Source: Coptodactyla brooksi
Lineage: Eukaryota > Arthropoda > Insecta > Coleoptera > Scarabaeidae
Length of the DNA stretch: 40,302 nucleotides
Reading direction: 5' to 3'
NCBI GenBank assembly: GCA_033557675.1
Contig: JAWQRM010000022.1
Location: 1 to 40,302 of the forward strand
Positions within the stretch are counted from its first letter, which is position 1. The number at the start of each line of letters is the position of its first letter. Both the position numbers and the translations under genes were made by a program. The notes under the pieces are model-generated. The model was given only the letters and a program-made list of their open reading frames with translations, searched no databases and was not told the DNA's origin. Positions 21,540 through 31,677 of the stretch are shown piece after piece.

Positions 21540-21860
21540 ATAAGCAACTCAAACCATGGCCTGAAGCCAGCTTCAAATTAGTTAGGGGAATTGATGTTCC
21601 TAAACCCAACATTTATGTTGTTTATATACCAAACGATAGCCCGGCTAATCGACTATCGGTGGAAAAGTACAGAGCACGTATTATGTGCCTGCCCAGCATT
21701 GGGAAGAATTAGGTTTCAGGTCTTCGGATATATCCACCTAGAGTCTAGCTGACCCTAACTCTTTACCAAGAGCAGGATTGGAAGGTGAGTCATAATATAG
21801 ATGTGAGCCACAATAGACCTATGGTCGCAGTGGAGGGCGGTATAAGCTCACTCACGTTTC
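21540..21860 (+). pseudogene. possible non-LTR retrotransposon ORF1 (gag-like) fragment
   Basis: Plus-strand reading gives VPKPNIYVVYIPNDSPANRL and, after a stop and frame change, LTLYQEQDW and a GGISSLTFRA-like ending. This resembles the region between the gag-like core and zinc knuckles in LOA-type ORF1 proteins. The match is weak and from memory. It ends at a telomere-like (CCTAA)n run. Confidence 0.35.
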
Positions 21861-21863
21861 GAG

Positions 21864-21882
21864 CCTAACCTAACCTAACCTA
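21864..21882 (-). repeat. short telomere-like (TTAGG)n run
   Basis: CCTAACCTAACCTAACCTA, nearly four units of the insect telomere repeat TTAGG on the minus strand. It is too short to be an old telomere. It may be a retroelement tail or a simple microsatellite. Confidence 0.6.
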
Positions 21883-22270
21883 GGGTTCATCACTCCTCCA
21901 GTATTTTGTGGCTGCAAACCATTTCCGTTTCACGCACGCGTGTAAGTGTTCTTGTAAGTGTAACTGTCGACCTTCTACAGTTTGACAGTGGGCCAGACGA
22001 AAAACTGCGTTACTTGGTCGGTGCGTGACTTGTTCAATAATTCGTAATCGCAAGAAGTTGAGATTTTGAGGATTAATTCTGTACACACTGTTTTTCAAAT
22101 AACCCCAGAAGAAAAAGTCCAAGGTAGACAGGTCATCCGGTGATCTGGCCATTCGATTGCTCCCCTTCTTCCTATCCATCTTTCAGGAAAAGTGTCGTTT
22201 AGAATATTTCGCACTTGTGATCAAAAATATGAAGGAGCACCGTCCTACTGAAATCAAACTGAATCAAAAT
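21880..22270 (-). pseudogene. mariner/Tc1-like transposase, C-terminal half
   Basis: The minus strand reads DGAPSYF, then VRNILNDTFPERWIGRRGAIEWP, and after frame changes ARSPDDLSTLDFFFWGYLKN and RLRIIEQV. The D of QDGAP and the D of LDFFFWGYLK are two acidic catalytic positions of DDE/D-type mariner-related transposases. Stops and frameshifts make it dead. It points away from the N-terminal half at 22580-23080, so the two are either separate copies or one element broken by an inversion. Confidence 0.7.
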
Positions 22271-22579
22271 CTGAACCGAAAAAGTTGCGAAGAGTTGGTA
22301 CAATATCGCCTCGGAGTATGGCCTCGTACCTTTGGGAATTGTGAATAGTCAGAAAATAACATGACTTATTTTATATGATACGACCATGTTCTTTTTCTTA
22401 AAATACTCTTTTATTGAATAAAATACTCTCTCCACAATTAAATCTTTAAAAGGTTGACCGAAACAAATGTGGACGAACAAGAGTTATGAAATAATTTATA
22501 CGATCGGTTTTGAATCTGGTGAAGGAAAAGTATTTCCCCGCTGCGATACTCCGTAAATACTACACACTATCGTTGACGA
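22271..22579. other. spacer between the two transposase halves
   Basis: No motif recognised. The plus-strand frame 22157-22348 is the complement of transposase sequence at its left end. Confidence 0.35.
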
Positions 22580-23080
22580 TTTGACACCCAAACGAGTGTC
22601 TTGGATAGCATTACTCTTGATAATGCAAGGGTACGGCGATTATGTCGAGAGGTTCGAGATTTATTTAATGCTAAGTTTCGGCATTAAATAAAGGGATTTC
22701 TGCAGCCACTATACAGAAAATATGTAATCATTTTCAAAATACAGGATGCGTCAAGGATCGGCAAAGATCGGGTAGGCCGAAGATCTCTACAAATGAAAAT
22801 ATCTCGATAGAAATATTACAATCATTTTTAAAACACCCCCACATCTCTGCACGAAAAGCTGCCCAGGTTCACGACTGTAACTACAAATCTATTCTGCGAG
22901 TTCTCAAAAATTGCAAATTTCTCAGACGAGGCTACACTTATGTTAGACGGTTCAGTAAGTATACACAACAGTCGATATTAGAGTCAATCCATCCGCATTG
23001 AATGAGAGAATCCAAAAACCAATATCCACAAAAACTAAATGTTTGGGCTGGAATAGTTGGGCAGCACATAGTACCCTTTT
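22580..23080 (+). pseudogene. mariner/Tc1-like transposase, N-terminal half
   Basis: The plus strand reads YGDY, REVRDLFNAKF, KGISAATIQKICNHFQ, then TGCVKDRQRSGRPKIST, HISARKAAQVH and LRVLKNCKF, which is a paired-type helix-turn-helix region with its GRP linker. It continues to YPQKLNVWAGIVGQHIVPFF and stops there. A 12-bp inverted repeat at 22660-22692 (loop 9 nt) is inserted exactly between NAKF and KGISAA. The downstream part is cut off by the repeat that begins near 23080. Confidence 0.7.
22660..22692. repeat. 12-bp inverted repeat inside the transposase remnant
   Basis: TTTATTTAATGC at 22660-22671 and its exact complement at 22681-22692. It interrupts the helix-turn-helix coding region. 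Confidence 0.8.
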
Positions 23081-23235
23081 TTACTTTCTCTTACCGGTAG
23101 GAATAAAGAAAGTATTGCAATCGCAAAAAAATCAATGTCAAGATTTTAATGGATCTTGACGAATTAGGCTTTTTGTAGCCTATCTATGCTATTTTTGGTG
23201 GTTGGTCCATCCGTCCGTCCGTCTATGGTTCATTT
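23080..23235 (+). repeat. hairpin-headed dispersed repeat
   Basis: It starts with ACTTTCTCTTACCGG and then AATAAAGAAAGT, forming a short hairpin (ACTTTCT/AGAAAGT), and includes a (CCGT)n-like run near 23208-23224. I have seen similar heads in insect repeats but cannot name the family. It truncates the mariner-like fragment on its left. Confidence 0.4.
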
Positions 23236-23574
23236 ATCTCCTGCCATATTAGACTGAGTAAAACAATATTTTACATACAAATTAATTATTATATAATCTG
23301 ATCACAATAAGGATTTCGAAAAAATTGTATAATAATATAATAATAATATAATAATATGGTTGAGTAACAACTAACCTAAAAATTTGTTGATTTTTTTACA
23401 ACTTTTTATAATAAAATATAGTTTCATAATCTATCTAAAATTGCCAGTAAAAAACTATAAGGATAGTACATGCTTAAAATCAACATTTCTCAAGTTATAA
23501 GCATAATTGATAAAAATACAGTCATATTGGGCAGGAGACCAATTCGTTCTAATCTCGAGTATTGCTTTGTTTAG
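23236..23574. other. AT-rich spacer with TAA microsatellite
   Basis: Contains an imperfect (ATAATA)n run at about 23325-23357. No coding signal seen. Confidence 0.5.
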
Positions 23575-24260
23575 AAACAAATTTTTCAAATAAAGCTTGC
23601 ATGACATCGAACTCTTCACAATTTGAAACAGTTTCTGAATACACAGGGTATTCGGTTTATTTTAAAAACTATCCAACTTCAGGTTTTTAAGTGGAACACC
23701 CTGTATATTATTACATTTTTAAAGTCCTTATAAGATTTAAGGATCACTTTAATTATTATATATTAGTTGCAAATTGTACCGTTTGGGCGTTATTTCGTAT
23801 TTTTGAAAAAACGTGACAGCTGTGAATGCACAATTTTTCTTAGAACTGTTATTGTTCTTTTTAGAAAAAAATATTTCAAATAAAAGTTGCATTACAGGGT
23901 GTTCAGTTTATTCTAAAAACTAGTCAACTTTAGATTTTTAAATGGAACACCCTGTATATTGTCGTATTCTTCAAGTCCGTATAAGATTTAAAGGCCACTT
24001 TAATTATTATACATTAGCTCCATATCATATTACATTATATTATATCGTTTGGGCATTATTTGGTATTTTTGAAAAAACGTGCAGTTGTAAATGCAAAATT
24101 TTCTTAGAACTGTTATTCTTTTTAGAAAAAAATGTTTCAAATAAAAGTTGTATCGCGTCCAACTCTTCACAATTTAAAACTATTTTTGAATATACAAGGT
24201 GTTCGGTTTATTCTAAAAGCTATGTAACTTTTACAGATTTTTAAATAGAACTGTATATCA
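23575..24260. repeat. degenerate tandem repeat, about 300-bp unit, nearly three copies
   Basis: Anchors CAGGGTRTTCGGTTTATT at 23644, 23895 and 24195 and the text between them repeat in order. The blocks include AAGTCC.TATAAGATTTAA, TTTGGTATTTTTGAAAAAACGTG, CTTAGAACTGTTATT and AAATAAAAGTTG. The first spacing is 251 bp and the second 300 bp, because about 45 bp (GACATCGAACTCTTCAC...) is missing between the first and second anchors. Each anchor opens a 62-bp block with 11-bp inverted ends (ACAGGGTGTTC...GAACACCCTGT), clear at 23643-23704 and 23894-23955 and decayed in the third. Confidence 0.75.
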
Positions 24261-25093
24261 ATATTTTATAAGTTTTTATAAGAAAATGGTATTTAATATC
24301 AAGTTAATAATTAACTTGATCAATGAATATAAAATTTATATGTTTATATAGTCAATATAAACAACAAGTACAGTAATAAAAGTAAAATACTGCAACTGCA
24401 TATACAATTACTTTACATTTTAGCAATCATTACAGCTGACATGATGCCGTAAGTCAAGGAAGCCCCCGGCTTCTGTCTGAACTATCGTTTGATAGTATTC
24501 GCTTCACGGTTTGCTTCTTCTTCTTGCTTTGTTGGCTTTTTTCTTTAATCTGATTACACGCAGCAACTACTGTTTTATGTTTTCATGGTGTTCGTTATTG
24601 AAAGTTGATTTGTTGTTCTTACCTTCATTATCGTTCATATTTCATCACGGTATGATGAAGTATGAACGATAAAATAAATAATATAATTATAATTATATAA
24701 TATAATATATAATTATAAACATAAAATAAAACAAAAATTGTTTTATGACAAGAAATGCTTGAATATTACAGATTTAGAGGAGAAAATTTCAATTGAAAGA
24801 TCATCAATATGTATTGGCTAATATGTTTAGAACTAAAATATAAGTATCTAGCTCATTACTAAAATGTTCAAAAACATAAAGAAAAGCATTTAAACAAGAA
24901 ACAGTATAGAAATCAAAAATAGAACACAACACATTACTGCTCAAGAAAGATAGCAAAGCAAAGTAAATGACAATAAAGGAACCGCTTTTTCCTTTGTACT
25001 TAGGAAGAACATAAAATGCTAATTACAGCCATGTTGATGATTAATATAGTAATTGAAAAGCTGCTAACTGCTCAGACATTTGCAAAATACATG
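24261..25093. other. no gene; inverted repeats
   Basis: AT-rich sequence. It holds a perfect 11-bp inverted repeat with 1-nt loop near 24298-24320 (ATCAAGTTAAT) and an 18-bp repeat with one mismatch at 24630-24647/24653-24670 (5-nt loop). No coding pattern recognised. Confidence 0.45.
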
Positions 25094-25620
25094 ACTACCA
25101 CTCAGCCACATTGTTATCCTTGTAATTGGAAGGCATGAAGGAGCTATTTCATCAGCCCACCAAAATGCATTAGACACTATCTGTGGGTGGTGTGAGCAGG
25201 AACAACTGAGCATGAACCCCCACAAAACAATGCTTGGACCGTTTACAAAAAGGGGGAAACTGACGATGCTCAGACAACCAATTGTCAGGAACACAATTAT
25301 TCCATTTGTTGAGGAGGCAAAATATCTGGGTGTTATCCTTGACAAGTCACTCACATGCAACGCTCATTTGGATAAAGTGATCCAAAGGGCTAAGCTGCCT
25401 TTGTGGTCATGTCAAATAAACCTATTGGCTGTATGTGACACTGATCAGACCTATGATAGCGTACGACTCGTTTGTATGGTGGAGGAAAACTGCTCAACGT
25501 ACAGCCGCGACTAGCCTAAATGGCCTGCAGAGGCAGGTCATTTAGCTCTAGATCAACGCCCCTGGCTGTAATGGAAGTCGTTCTGGATTTACAATTCCAG
25601 AACGACTTCCATTAACGACT
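25094..25620 (+). pseudogene. non-LTR retrotransposon reverse transcriptase thumb fragment
   Basis: The plus strand reads VILVIGRHEGAISS, LDTICGWCEQEQLSMNPHKT, GPFTKRGKLTM and EEAKYLGVILDKSLT. After a frameshift come RPMIAYDSF and WWRKTAQRTAAT. This is the region just after the catalytic YADD box through the thumb of an LOA/R1-type element, related to but distinct from the copy at 13522-15650. The YADD box itself has decayed. The fragment ends in a hairpin (25570-25613) that replaces the expected continuation. Confidence 0.8.
25570..25613. repeat. perfect 18-bp inverted repeat, 8-nt loop
   Basis: The arm 25570-25587 lies in the retrotransposon's coding text (MEVVLD). The arm 25596-25613 is its exact reverse complement. 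Coding resemblance ends at the turn, so the second arm is the new material. Confidence 0.9.
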
Positions 25621-26069
25621 AAGGTTTACGTATTTTTTTATACGTGTCCTAAAACCCCTGGGGCGAGTGATAATGGTTACACATTGAGGAAAAAGTATTC
25701 TCTTGTATTTTGAAAACAAAAACTGCTATCGAAATGTGGTAAATACAAACTAATATTCATCTTTGGACAAATTTCTATTGATATATTGCACATATACCAG
25801 AAAAGTTAAGTTGGGTAATCTACCACTAGTTTTTTTAAATAATCGAAAATCTACCCTATCAATTTTGCCAGCGTTAAGTTTACATATAATACGTTTAAAA
25901 ATATTAGTTACGTGTTGTTTCTTATTCTCTGCAGACCACTCCCTGCGAAGTTACGGTGAATATTATATACCCTCTTTCCGTAAGAATAACGTGATAAAAC
26001 TGTCAGGCATTTAAAAAATACTTTGAATACTAGTTTACTTTTTGTAAAATGCTATTTTTATTCGACATA
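25621..26069. other. no gene seen
   Basis: The plus-strand frame at 25763-26014 has no recognisable domain. No repeat identified. Confidence 0.35.
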
Positions 26070-26600
26070 TTGCTGACAATAATGAAAATCATGAAAAGAA
26101 TGTTTTAAACACAAGGATTGTTTACACCGAGCACATGTTATAGCTATATCCCCACAAATATCACATGTTAACTTCTCACTCGAACACATCGAGTACACCT
26201 CCACTGGATTTCAAATTATTCTAGTCTCTCCTCTATATATCCACTTATAAACCATGCATATTTAAAAACATTGATAAATCGAGGAGAGGACAGTTCGTTA
26301 TGCGTTTATCGTATTCTAAAGCCAAATACGTCAAGAGTCAAATGTTTAAAATTACTATCTGATGGAGCTACTTCACTAATAATGTCAGTATAATGACCAC
26401 TCCAAGGAACCAATAATAGTAATGATTTGGATCCAGTATTTGGAAAATATACATTTCGTAGCCAATTCTTCATGTGTTCTGAAGTTAGCTTTTTAGACTT
26501 TGATGTCAAAACGAATATATCCGCAGATGTGATGGGCTGAATTGTGTAGATATCACTTTTTTATGGAAAATTGTGCCAGTTTTTGAGCAATATCATTTCA
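26070..26600 (-). pseudogene. pogo-like (DDE_1) transposase fragment
   Basis: The minus strand encodes SKKLTSEHMKNWLRNVYFPN followed by GSKSLLLLVPWSGHYTD, which corresponds to the block LLLxDSWSGH of pogo-family transposases. It then reads LDVFGFRIR (normally QPLDVFGFR). Frame changes lead to SSPRFINVFKYAWF.SGYIEE and a cysteine-rich tail resembling CDICGDIAITCARCKQSLC. The catalytic aspartate of the DSWSGH block is replaced (PWSGH), and the segment between WSGH and LDVFGF is shortened. It is dead and 5'-truncated. Confidence 0.65.
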
Positions 26601-27566
26601 AATCAAAAGTACTGGTACAGCAATTAATCAAAGTAGCCCTGACGAATCAAAGTTACTCTGATTAGTTACTGCTTATAAATAATTTTTAGAACATTTTAAC
26701 TTCAGCAAATTTCTCTCTCCAATAACAGTTCTTACGGGAATTGTAAGTTATTTACGCAAGGTTGTAGATAAATTATGATATATTTCAACCATATTTTGTT
26801 AATAATATTTTTTCATTTCTTGAAGACCAGTCCGCCTTTTCATGATCTCGCGTTATTTTTAATTCCTCACATAACTCAGTGGTGTATCAGAATTTTTATT
26901 GGAGAACAATATGGTTTGCAAAGTTTTGCAATAACTCATTAATGTAAAGGTAAACATTTTATTAAAAAATATTTAAAGAATTATAGTTCCGTATTGCGTT
27001 TTTAATTTCTACTCGTTTAATTCGTTTAAATTTATATACTGAAATTAATCTTTTCTCATTCGGTTTCTAGGAGATGAAATGAGTGAAAATATTTCAAGAA
27101 TTTTTGCACGTTTGTTTGCTTTTTCTTTTACGTTGCCCAAATCGTTACTAAATTAATTAACTCTCTGAAATCGTTTTTAATGTTAAATGTCTTAATTTTT
27201 TTCAAAATATACCGTTTATCTGAAGATCCAGAAAAGGGTGTGCAGTTATTGTAGTACAGAAAGAAATGAAACTGATTATTTTACGGTTATTTATATTCGT
27301 GTTTATAGGCATTTGCATGCATTTTGAATTTATTTAGAAACTCCTATTTAACTTTTTCAGGTGTTGAGTTCGCCAACTCATTTTTAATCAATTTCAGTAC
27401 ATATAATTATTTTCAGTACTAATCAGAGATAGTTCAATGAAATCAATTTTAAACCGTTGTCAAACTAAACAATTTAGTTTGTCAAATAAATTTAAAAAAA
27501 ACTCAATTATTTCCTTTATACAGTTACGATCAAAGCTCTCTGAAGCTTAAATTTTATGATGCTATT
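26601..27566. other. no gene seen
   Basis: AT-rich sequence without recognisable coding or repeat structure, apart from a small inverted repeat CAAACTAAA/TTTAGTTTG near 27462-27482. Confidence 0.4.
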
Positions 27567-27885
27567 GTTTTTATTATTTATTTATTTTTTTGATGGTCTG
27601 AGAATGCTTGTTACGCACCACCCAGGGCCCTGTTCCCGAAGTGTCGGACTCGCCTAATTCATTCTGAATAGGCCATACCGACTAAACTCAGTTCTTGTTA
27701 TTAGTTATTACTATTGTTCTTGTTATTAGTTCTACTTATATAGCAATGACAATACTGGTTTAAGGCGCTACTCAATACAGCGAGTGATCACACGGCACGG
27801 AAAGACTTGGTTCAAAAGGTTCTTGCCAGCTAGGAAGCGACACCGCTCCCTTCAGACGATCTACTGACTACGGCCGGGGATGTTG
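27567..27885 (-). repeat. probable retroelement 3' end with A-rich tail
   Basis: The minus-strand reading is a GC-balanced block ending in AAAAAAATAAATAAATAATAAAAAC, typical of non-LTR or SINE 3' tails. A 16-bp word, GTTCTTGTTATTAGTT, is directly repeated at 27691-27706 and 27716-27731. No coding remnant is clear, so the family is not assigned. Confidence 0.45.
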
Positions 27886-30144
27886 AGCTAATCATACATA
27901 CATTAGTTCTACTTGATGTGTACTCTACTATTCTACCGTAAGCTGTTGTTCAAAATTTACGATTTTGCTCAATTTTAATCTAGTTTTCGTTTCTTCTCAA
28001 GATGTAAAGTTATCCAATATAAACTAGATTATTCATGAATCTAATATTGAATGGGATTTAGAATAACATACTTATGACTTTTCTTAAAGAAAATTCTTCA
28101 GCGAAAATAATACACACTATTATATCTGATAATGCAATGTGGGCAGTATATATAGCTCGTATTAAGCATAGCCGTCCGTTGAACAAAACAATACAACGGC
28201 AATGAGATAAAGTGGAGAACACAGCGAATGCTAACATAAGTATACCACTGCACACGTAGAGATAGAGCCGGTCACATTTGAAATACTATGAAATCTGTAA
28301 CTACGATAAAAATTCCAAAGTAAATATTACCACGTTGTCTTCACGTGAATGCGCAGACAATAAAACAATTCGGAAAATGAAAATAAATATAAATATTATA
28401 CATAATAAATTTAATTACAAACATAAAAAATAAGTATAAAATAAAACAGAAATCCAAATCAAAAATCAAAAAATAAAAGAATTCTAATGAATAATCAAAA
28501 ATAACATAATTTTTTAAAATATATTTGAGAAAGACCACCCTGGGCAGCTAAACGATATTACAAACCTATCATAGAAATGCTTGTTATGTCGGCAAACATT
28601 TCAGCTGTGATAACGCTAGCTACTTGTACCACTCGAATTGAATTTAAACGTTTGAAAATAAATAAATAAAAGTGATCGCTGTAGGCTAGGTGTATGCTAT
28701 TTAGCCGTGTGAAACTAACTTTAAAAAGCATACCGCGACACTCAACAGATGCAATATTACTAAACGATGAGAGAGAAGAAATTGGCCACTCCCAACAAAC
28801 TTCCTTCTCTTTCTAACTTTACTGGTTAATTCATTTTGTAACTATCTTTATATATTGTACAGCATTTTCTAGATCACATCCATATGTGAACAAACCTTTA
28901 AGCAGCATAACATCTCGTCTGCGGTAACTGTCTCTTGCCACCCGCCAACTTAATGCATCCCGTTTTTTAAAAGGCGCCCTCTAGCGAGTGTCCGCTAATA
29001 TTTATTGATACGCTATAATTGAAAGTGGCCCTTGGTGGCCGTAAAATTATTTTTATTGAATTTGTCCGCGCGGTGCATTGTATTCTATTCCTGTTTTTCC
29101 AGTTAGTGTTCCTTTTCTCATTCCGTTTCCGACTGCGGCGGCATCATTATATTCCGTACAATATGTACATGAAAACTGCTGTTTACGAAAGACAAATCCG
29201 ACATTTTTAGTTTGACAACGGGCATTTACATGTTAACAAACCAGTTTATTTTAGTTTTATTTTCCCTTGCCTCTACGATATAAAAAAATATTCCAAACAA
29301 GTTTTACGTTGACATTTTAATATTTTGTGCAAATCATTTGTTACATACAAAATTTATTACAATTATTTATTACAACAATTTATTAAATTTGTACTTACTT
29401 GTACATGTCAATGCTTTCGGTGCCCTAGAAGACGCCCCAAGTCATAACGTCTTTATTTATTATGCGATTTATATACACGGAATTAGATATTCATTCAAGT
29501 GTTACTGAAATTCCAACTACTTCTCAGTTGGTCTACTACAGTTCTCGAGTTATAAGCATAATTAAACCAGGGTCAAATGTAAGATATTATTACATCGTTG
29601 TAACTGGTGGTTGTAAATTTTACAATTAACGCTGGTTAACAATAAAGGAGTTGTTAACCAGCACCAAACCAAATTTCTGCACCTTAGAAAAGTACGTTAT
29701 AACAGTATAATTGCAAATTACACCAATTGATTATATTGAATGATGATTGCTTCCAATAACTTATAAAAAGTAATTACGAATCAATTAAAGATTTGCATTT
29801 ATAATAATAACGGTTTATCAAAAAGGCTAATATAGAAATAATACTCTTCTGGCTGTCTTAATGTATAATTTGCCTGAGAGAATTATAAAATAAATTAGAA
29901 ACGTAATGTAGGTTTATAAAGGTTAGTAAATTAAATTTCAAATGATGTTAGTTGTAACTGAGATGCCTCTAAAAAATATTTAAATTTATTTTATAATGAA
30001 ATGGAAGAAACGTGAGAAATGAGAAAAAATGTTATGTTATATTAGCTACTTGTTTAAACTGTTACTTGTAGAAAAACTACAGGACAAGCGGTGCACGTTT
30101 ATCAGGAACGTAAGACTCGATTCAGTAAGATATAAAACAGAGAG
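27886..30144. other. no gene; inverted repeats
   Basis: No host gene recognised. The frames 28058-28255, 28341-28538 and 29019-29210 are low-complexity or hydrophobic AT-rich translations without motifs. A perfect 12-bp inverted repeat with an 8-nt loop sits at 29631-29662, next to a second small one at 29611-29625. Confidence 0.4.
29631..29662. repeat. 12-bp inverted repeat, 8-nt loop
   Basis: GCTGGTTAACAA and its exact complement. Confidence 0.8.
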
Positions 30145-30723
30145 GTGAAAAATCTTGTAAGGAACATAGCTACTATTAACGGATATGATAGGAATTTAGT
30201 AGATATGTTAATTAATCGCCATAGATATAAGAAAAATTTGTATGACACCACGTTTTTTCAACAGGAACAACGAACTGAAAAATTCATTTCGCTGCCTTTC
30301 TCTCAGTTCACTAAGGGCTTTCCTAAGAATTTCAATAACGTGAGCATGAAATTAGTTTTTCAGTCCGAAAATACATTAAAAATATTGTTGGGTAATCCTA
30401 AAGATAAAATAGATATTTTGGAAAAAAGTGGAATATACCAAGTTAGCTGTACTGATTGTGATAGAAAGTATGTTGGGCAAACTAGGTCAGTCAAAACAAG
30501 GTTCAAAGAGCACATGGCTCACTTAAAATATGGTCGTACAGAAAAATCTAGCGTTGCCGAACATGCCTTCAACAGCAACCACAGGATAAGTGTAGAAAAT
30601 GTAAGACTGCTTAGAAATGTATCCAACAATAAGTTGCTGGATGCATTTGAAAGCAGAGAAATTGTTAAATGTAGAAATAGGTTTAATAAAGACAGAGGGC
30701 CCTTGTGTAGTTTGATAGACTAG
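30145..30723 (+). mobile_element. Penelope-like retroelement fragment with intact GIY-YIG domain
   Basis: A 192-codon frame opens just after an in-frame TAA and starts at a non-ATG codon, so it is the 3' end of a longer gene. Its second half reads SGIYQVSCTDCDRKYVGQT, then RSVKTRFKEH, AEHAFNSNH and AFESREIVK, matching the GIY-YIG endonuclease of Penelope-like elements. They carry this domain after the reverse transcriptase. The GIY, YVG, Arg, His and Glu positions are all kept and there are no stops. The upstream part (NIATINGYDRNLVDMLINRH) is the connector after the reverse transcriptase, which is absent. The insertion therefore looks 5'-truncated and fairly young. It may lie in the downstream intron of Rab33. 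Confidence 0.85.
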
Positions 30724-31156
30724 GTTTAATAGATTTAGAGGAAACGCTGGACGAGTGGCGGTTGTAAAGGATAGAGCCAGGGGCTCTGTATTCTTAGGCT
30801 AGATAGCACATGGGCGGGAAACGCTCTACGTGTGTCGAGCATCCTCTCTACAAATTTTGGCGTAGTGGTGACTTAGTTTTACATTGTAAAATGTGCTCCT
30901 AAAATTTGGCCAAATTGTTCTGTTACACTCTACATATTTAAATTTTACAAAAGTAATTTTAAGGACTCCACAATGAATATCACCCAACAATACAAAAAAA
31001 TAAAAAATTCATGAGCAATAGCTCATAAAAAATCAATAATTAACAAAATAGAATTCTATAAGTTGCTGATAAATCAAGATAATTTTAAAGTAGAATTTAA
31101 TGTCAGTAACAAAGTGGAATTATGTTCATAATTAAAAATATCAGTAACAGACTTAC
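30724..31156. other. Rab33 intron 2 start / retroelement 3' flank
   Basis: Contains probable 3' untranslated sequence of the Penelope-like fragment and then AT-rich sequence leading to the Rab33 exon 2 donor. The missing last Rab33 exon was not found here. Confidence 0.4.
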
Positions 31157-31677
31157 AGGCATATTATGTTCATCAGCAAACTTTTGCGCTAAATTCGTAT
31201 TTACGGCATTAGGCAAATCACATTTATTACCGACTAAAATTCTTGGAACGTCAGAAAAACTGTGCGTATCCACCTCATCAATCCACTGTTTTAACGAATT
31301 AAAAGAAACTCTGTTCGTAACGTCATACACGAAAACTACGGCGTGCACGTTACGATAATAGTGCTGTACCATGGCCTTTCTGAACCTCTCTTGGCCCGCT
31401 GTGTCCCATAACTGTAACTAAAAGGATTCGTTACTTTAATTGCTGTTATATTCAATAATACCTTGACATCTTCTCCGTCGATGTTGAGTATTCGTTCCCT
31501 GAAATCTACACCAATTGTCGCTTCTGCAGTGCTTAAAAAATCTCCTTCGCAAAATCTGTAAGTTAACGAAGTTTTTCCGACGTTCGAATCGCCCACAACA
31601 ATAACTTTATACACTTTGATACTGTTTTCAATGTTATTTATTATAGTGTCGTTATTATTGACTTGCATGGCAGACAT
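31157..31677 (-). CDS. Rab33: Rab33-family small GTPase, 5' two exons (3' part missing)
   Basis: Rab33 GTPases act at the Golgi and in autophagosome formation, binding effectors in the GTP state. Exon 1 is 31677-31462 (72 codons from ATG; a second ATG is at codon 4). Exon 2 is 31417-31157 (87 codons). The intron is GT..AG, phase 0, and exon 2 ends at a strong GTAAGT donor. Visible motifs: P-loop GDSNVGKT (residues 29-36), switch I TIGVDF, WDTAGQE (76-82), and GNKCDL. The text RFRKAMVQHYYRNVHAVVFVYD and PRILVGNKCDL...LAQKFADEHNMP is diagnostic for Rab33 over other Rabs. The G5 SAK loop and prenylated C-terminus must be on later exon(s), which I could not find toward lower coordinates. The intron may be enlarged by transposons, or the gene may be broken. 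Its 5' end faces Traf6. Confidence 0.9.

Noticed and set aside
29019..29210. 63-codon frame with a hydrophobic segment
   Set aside because: The phenylalanine/leucine-rich stretch comes from T-rich DNA. There is no start context, homology or neighbouring exon.
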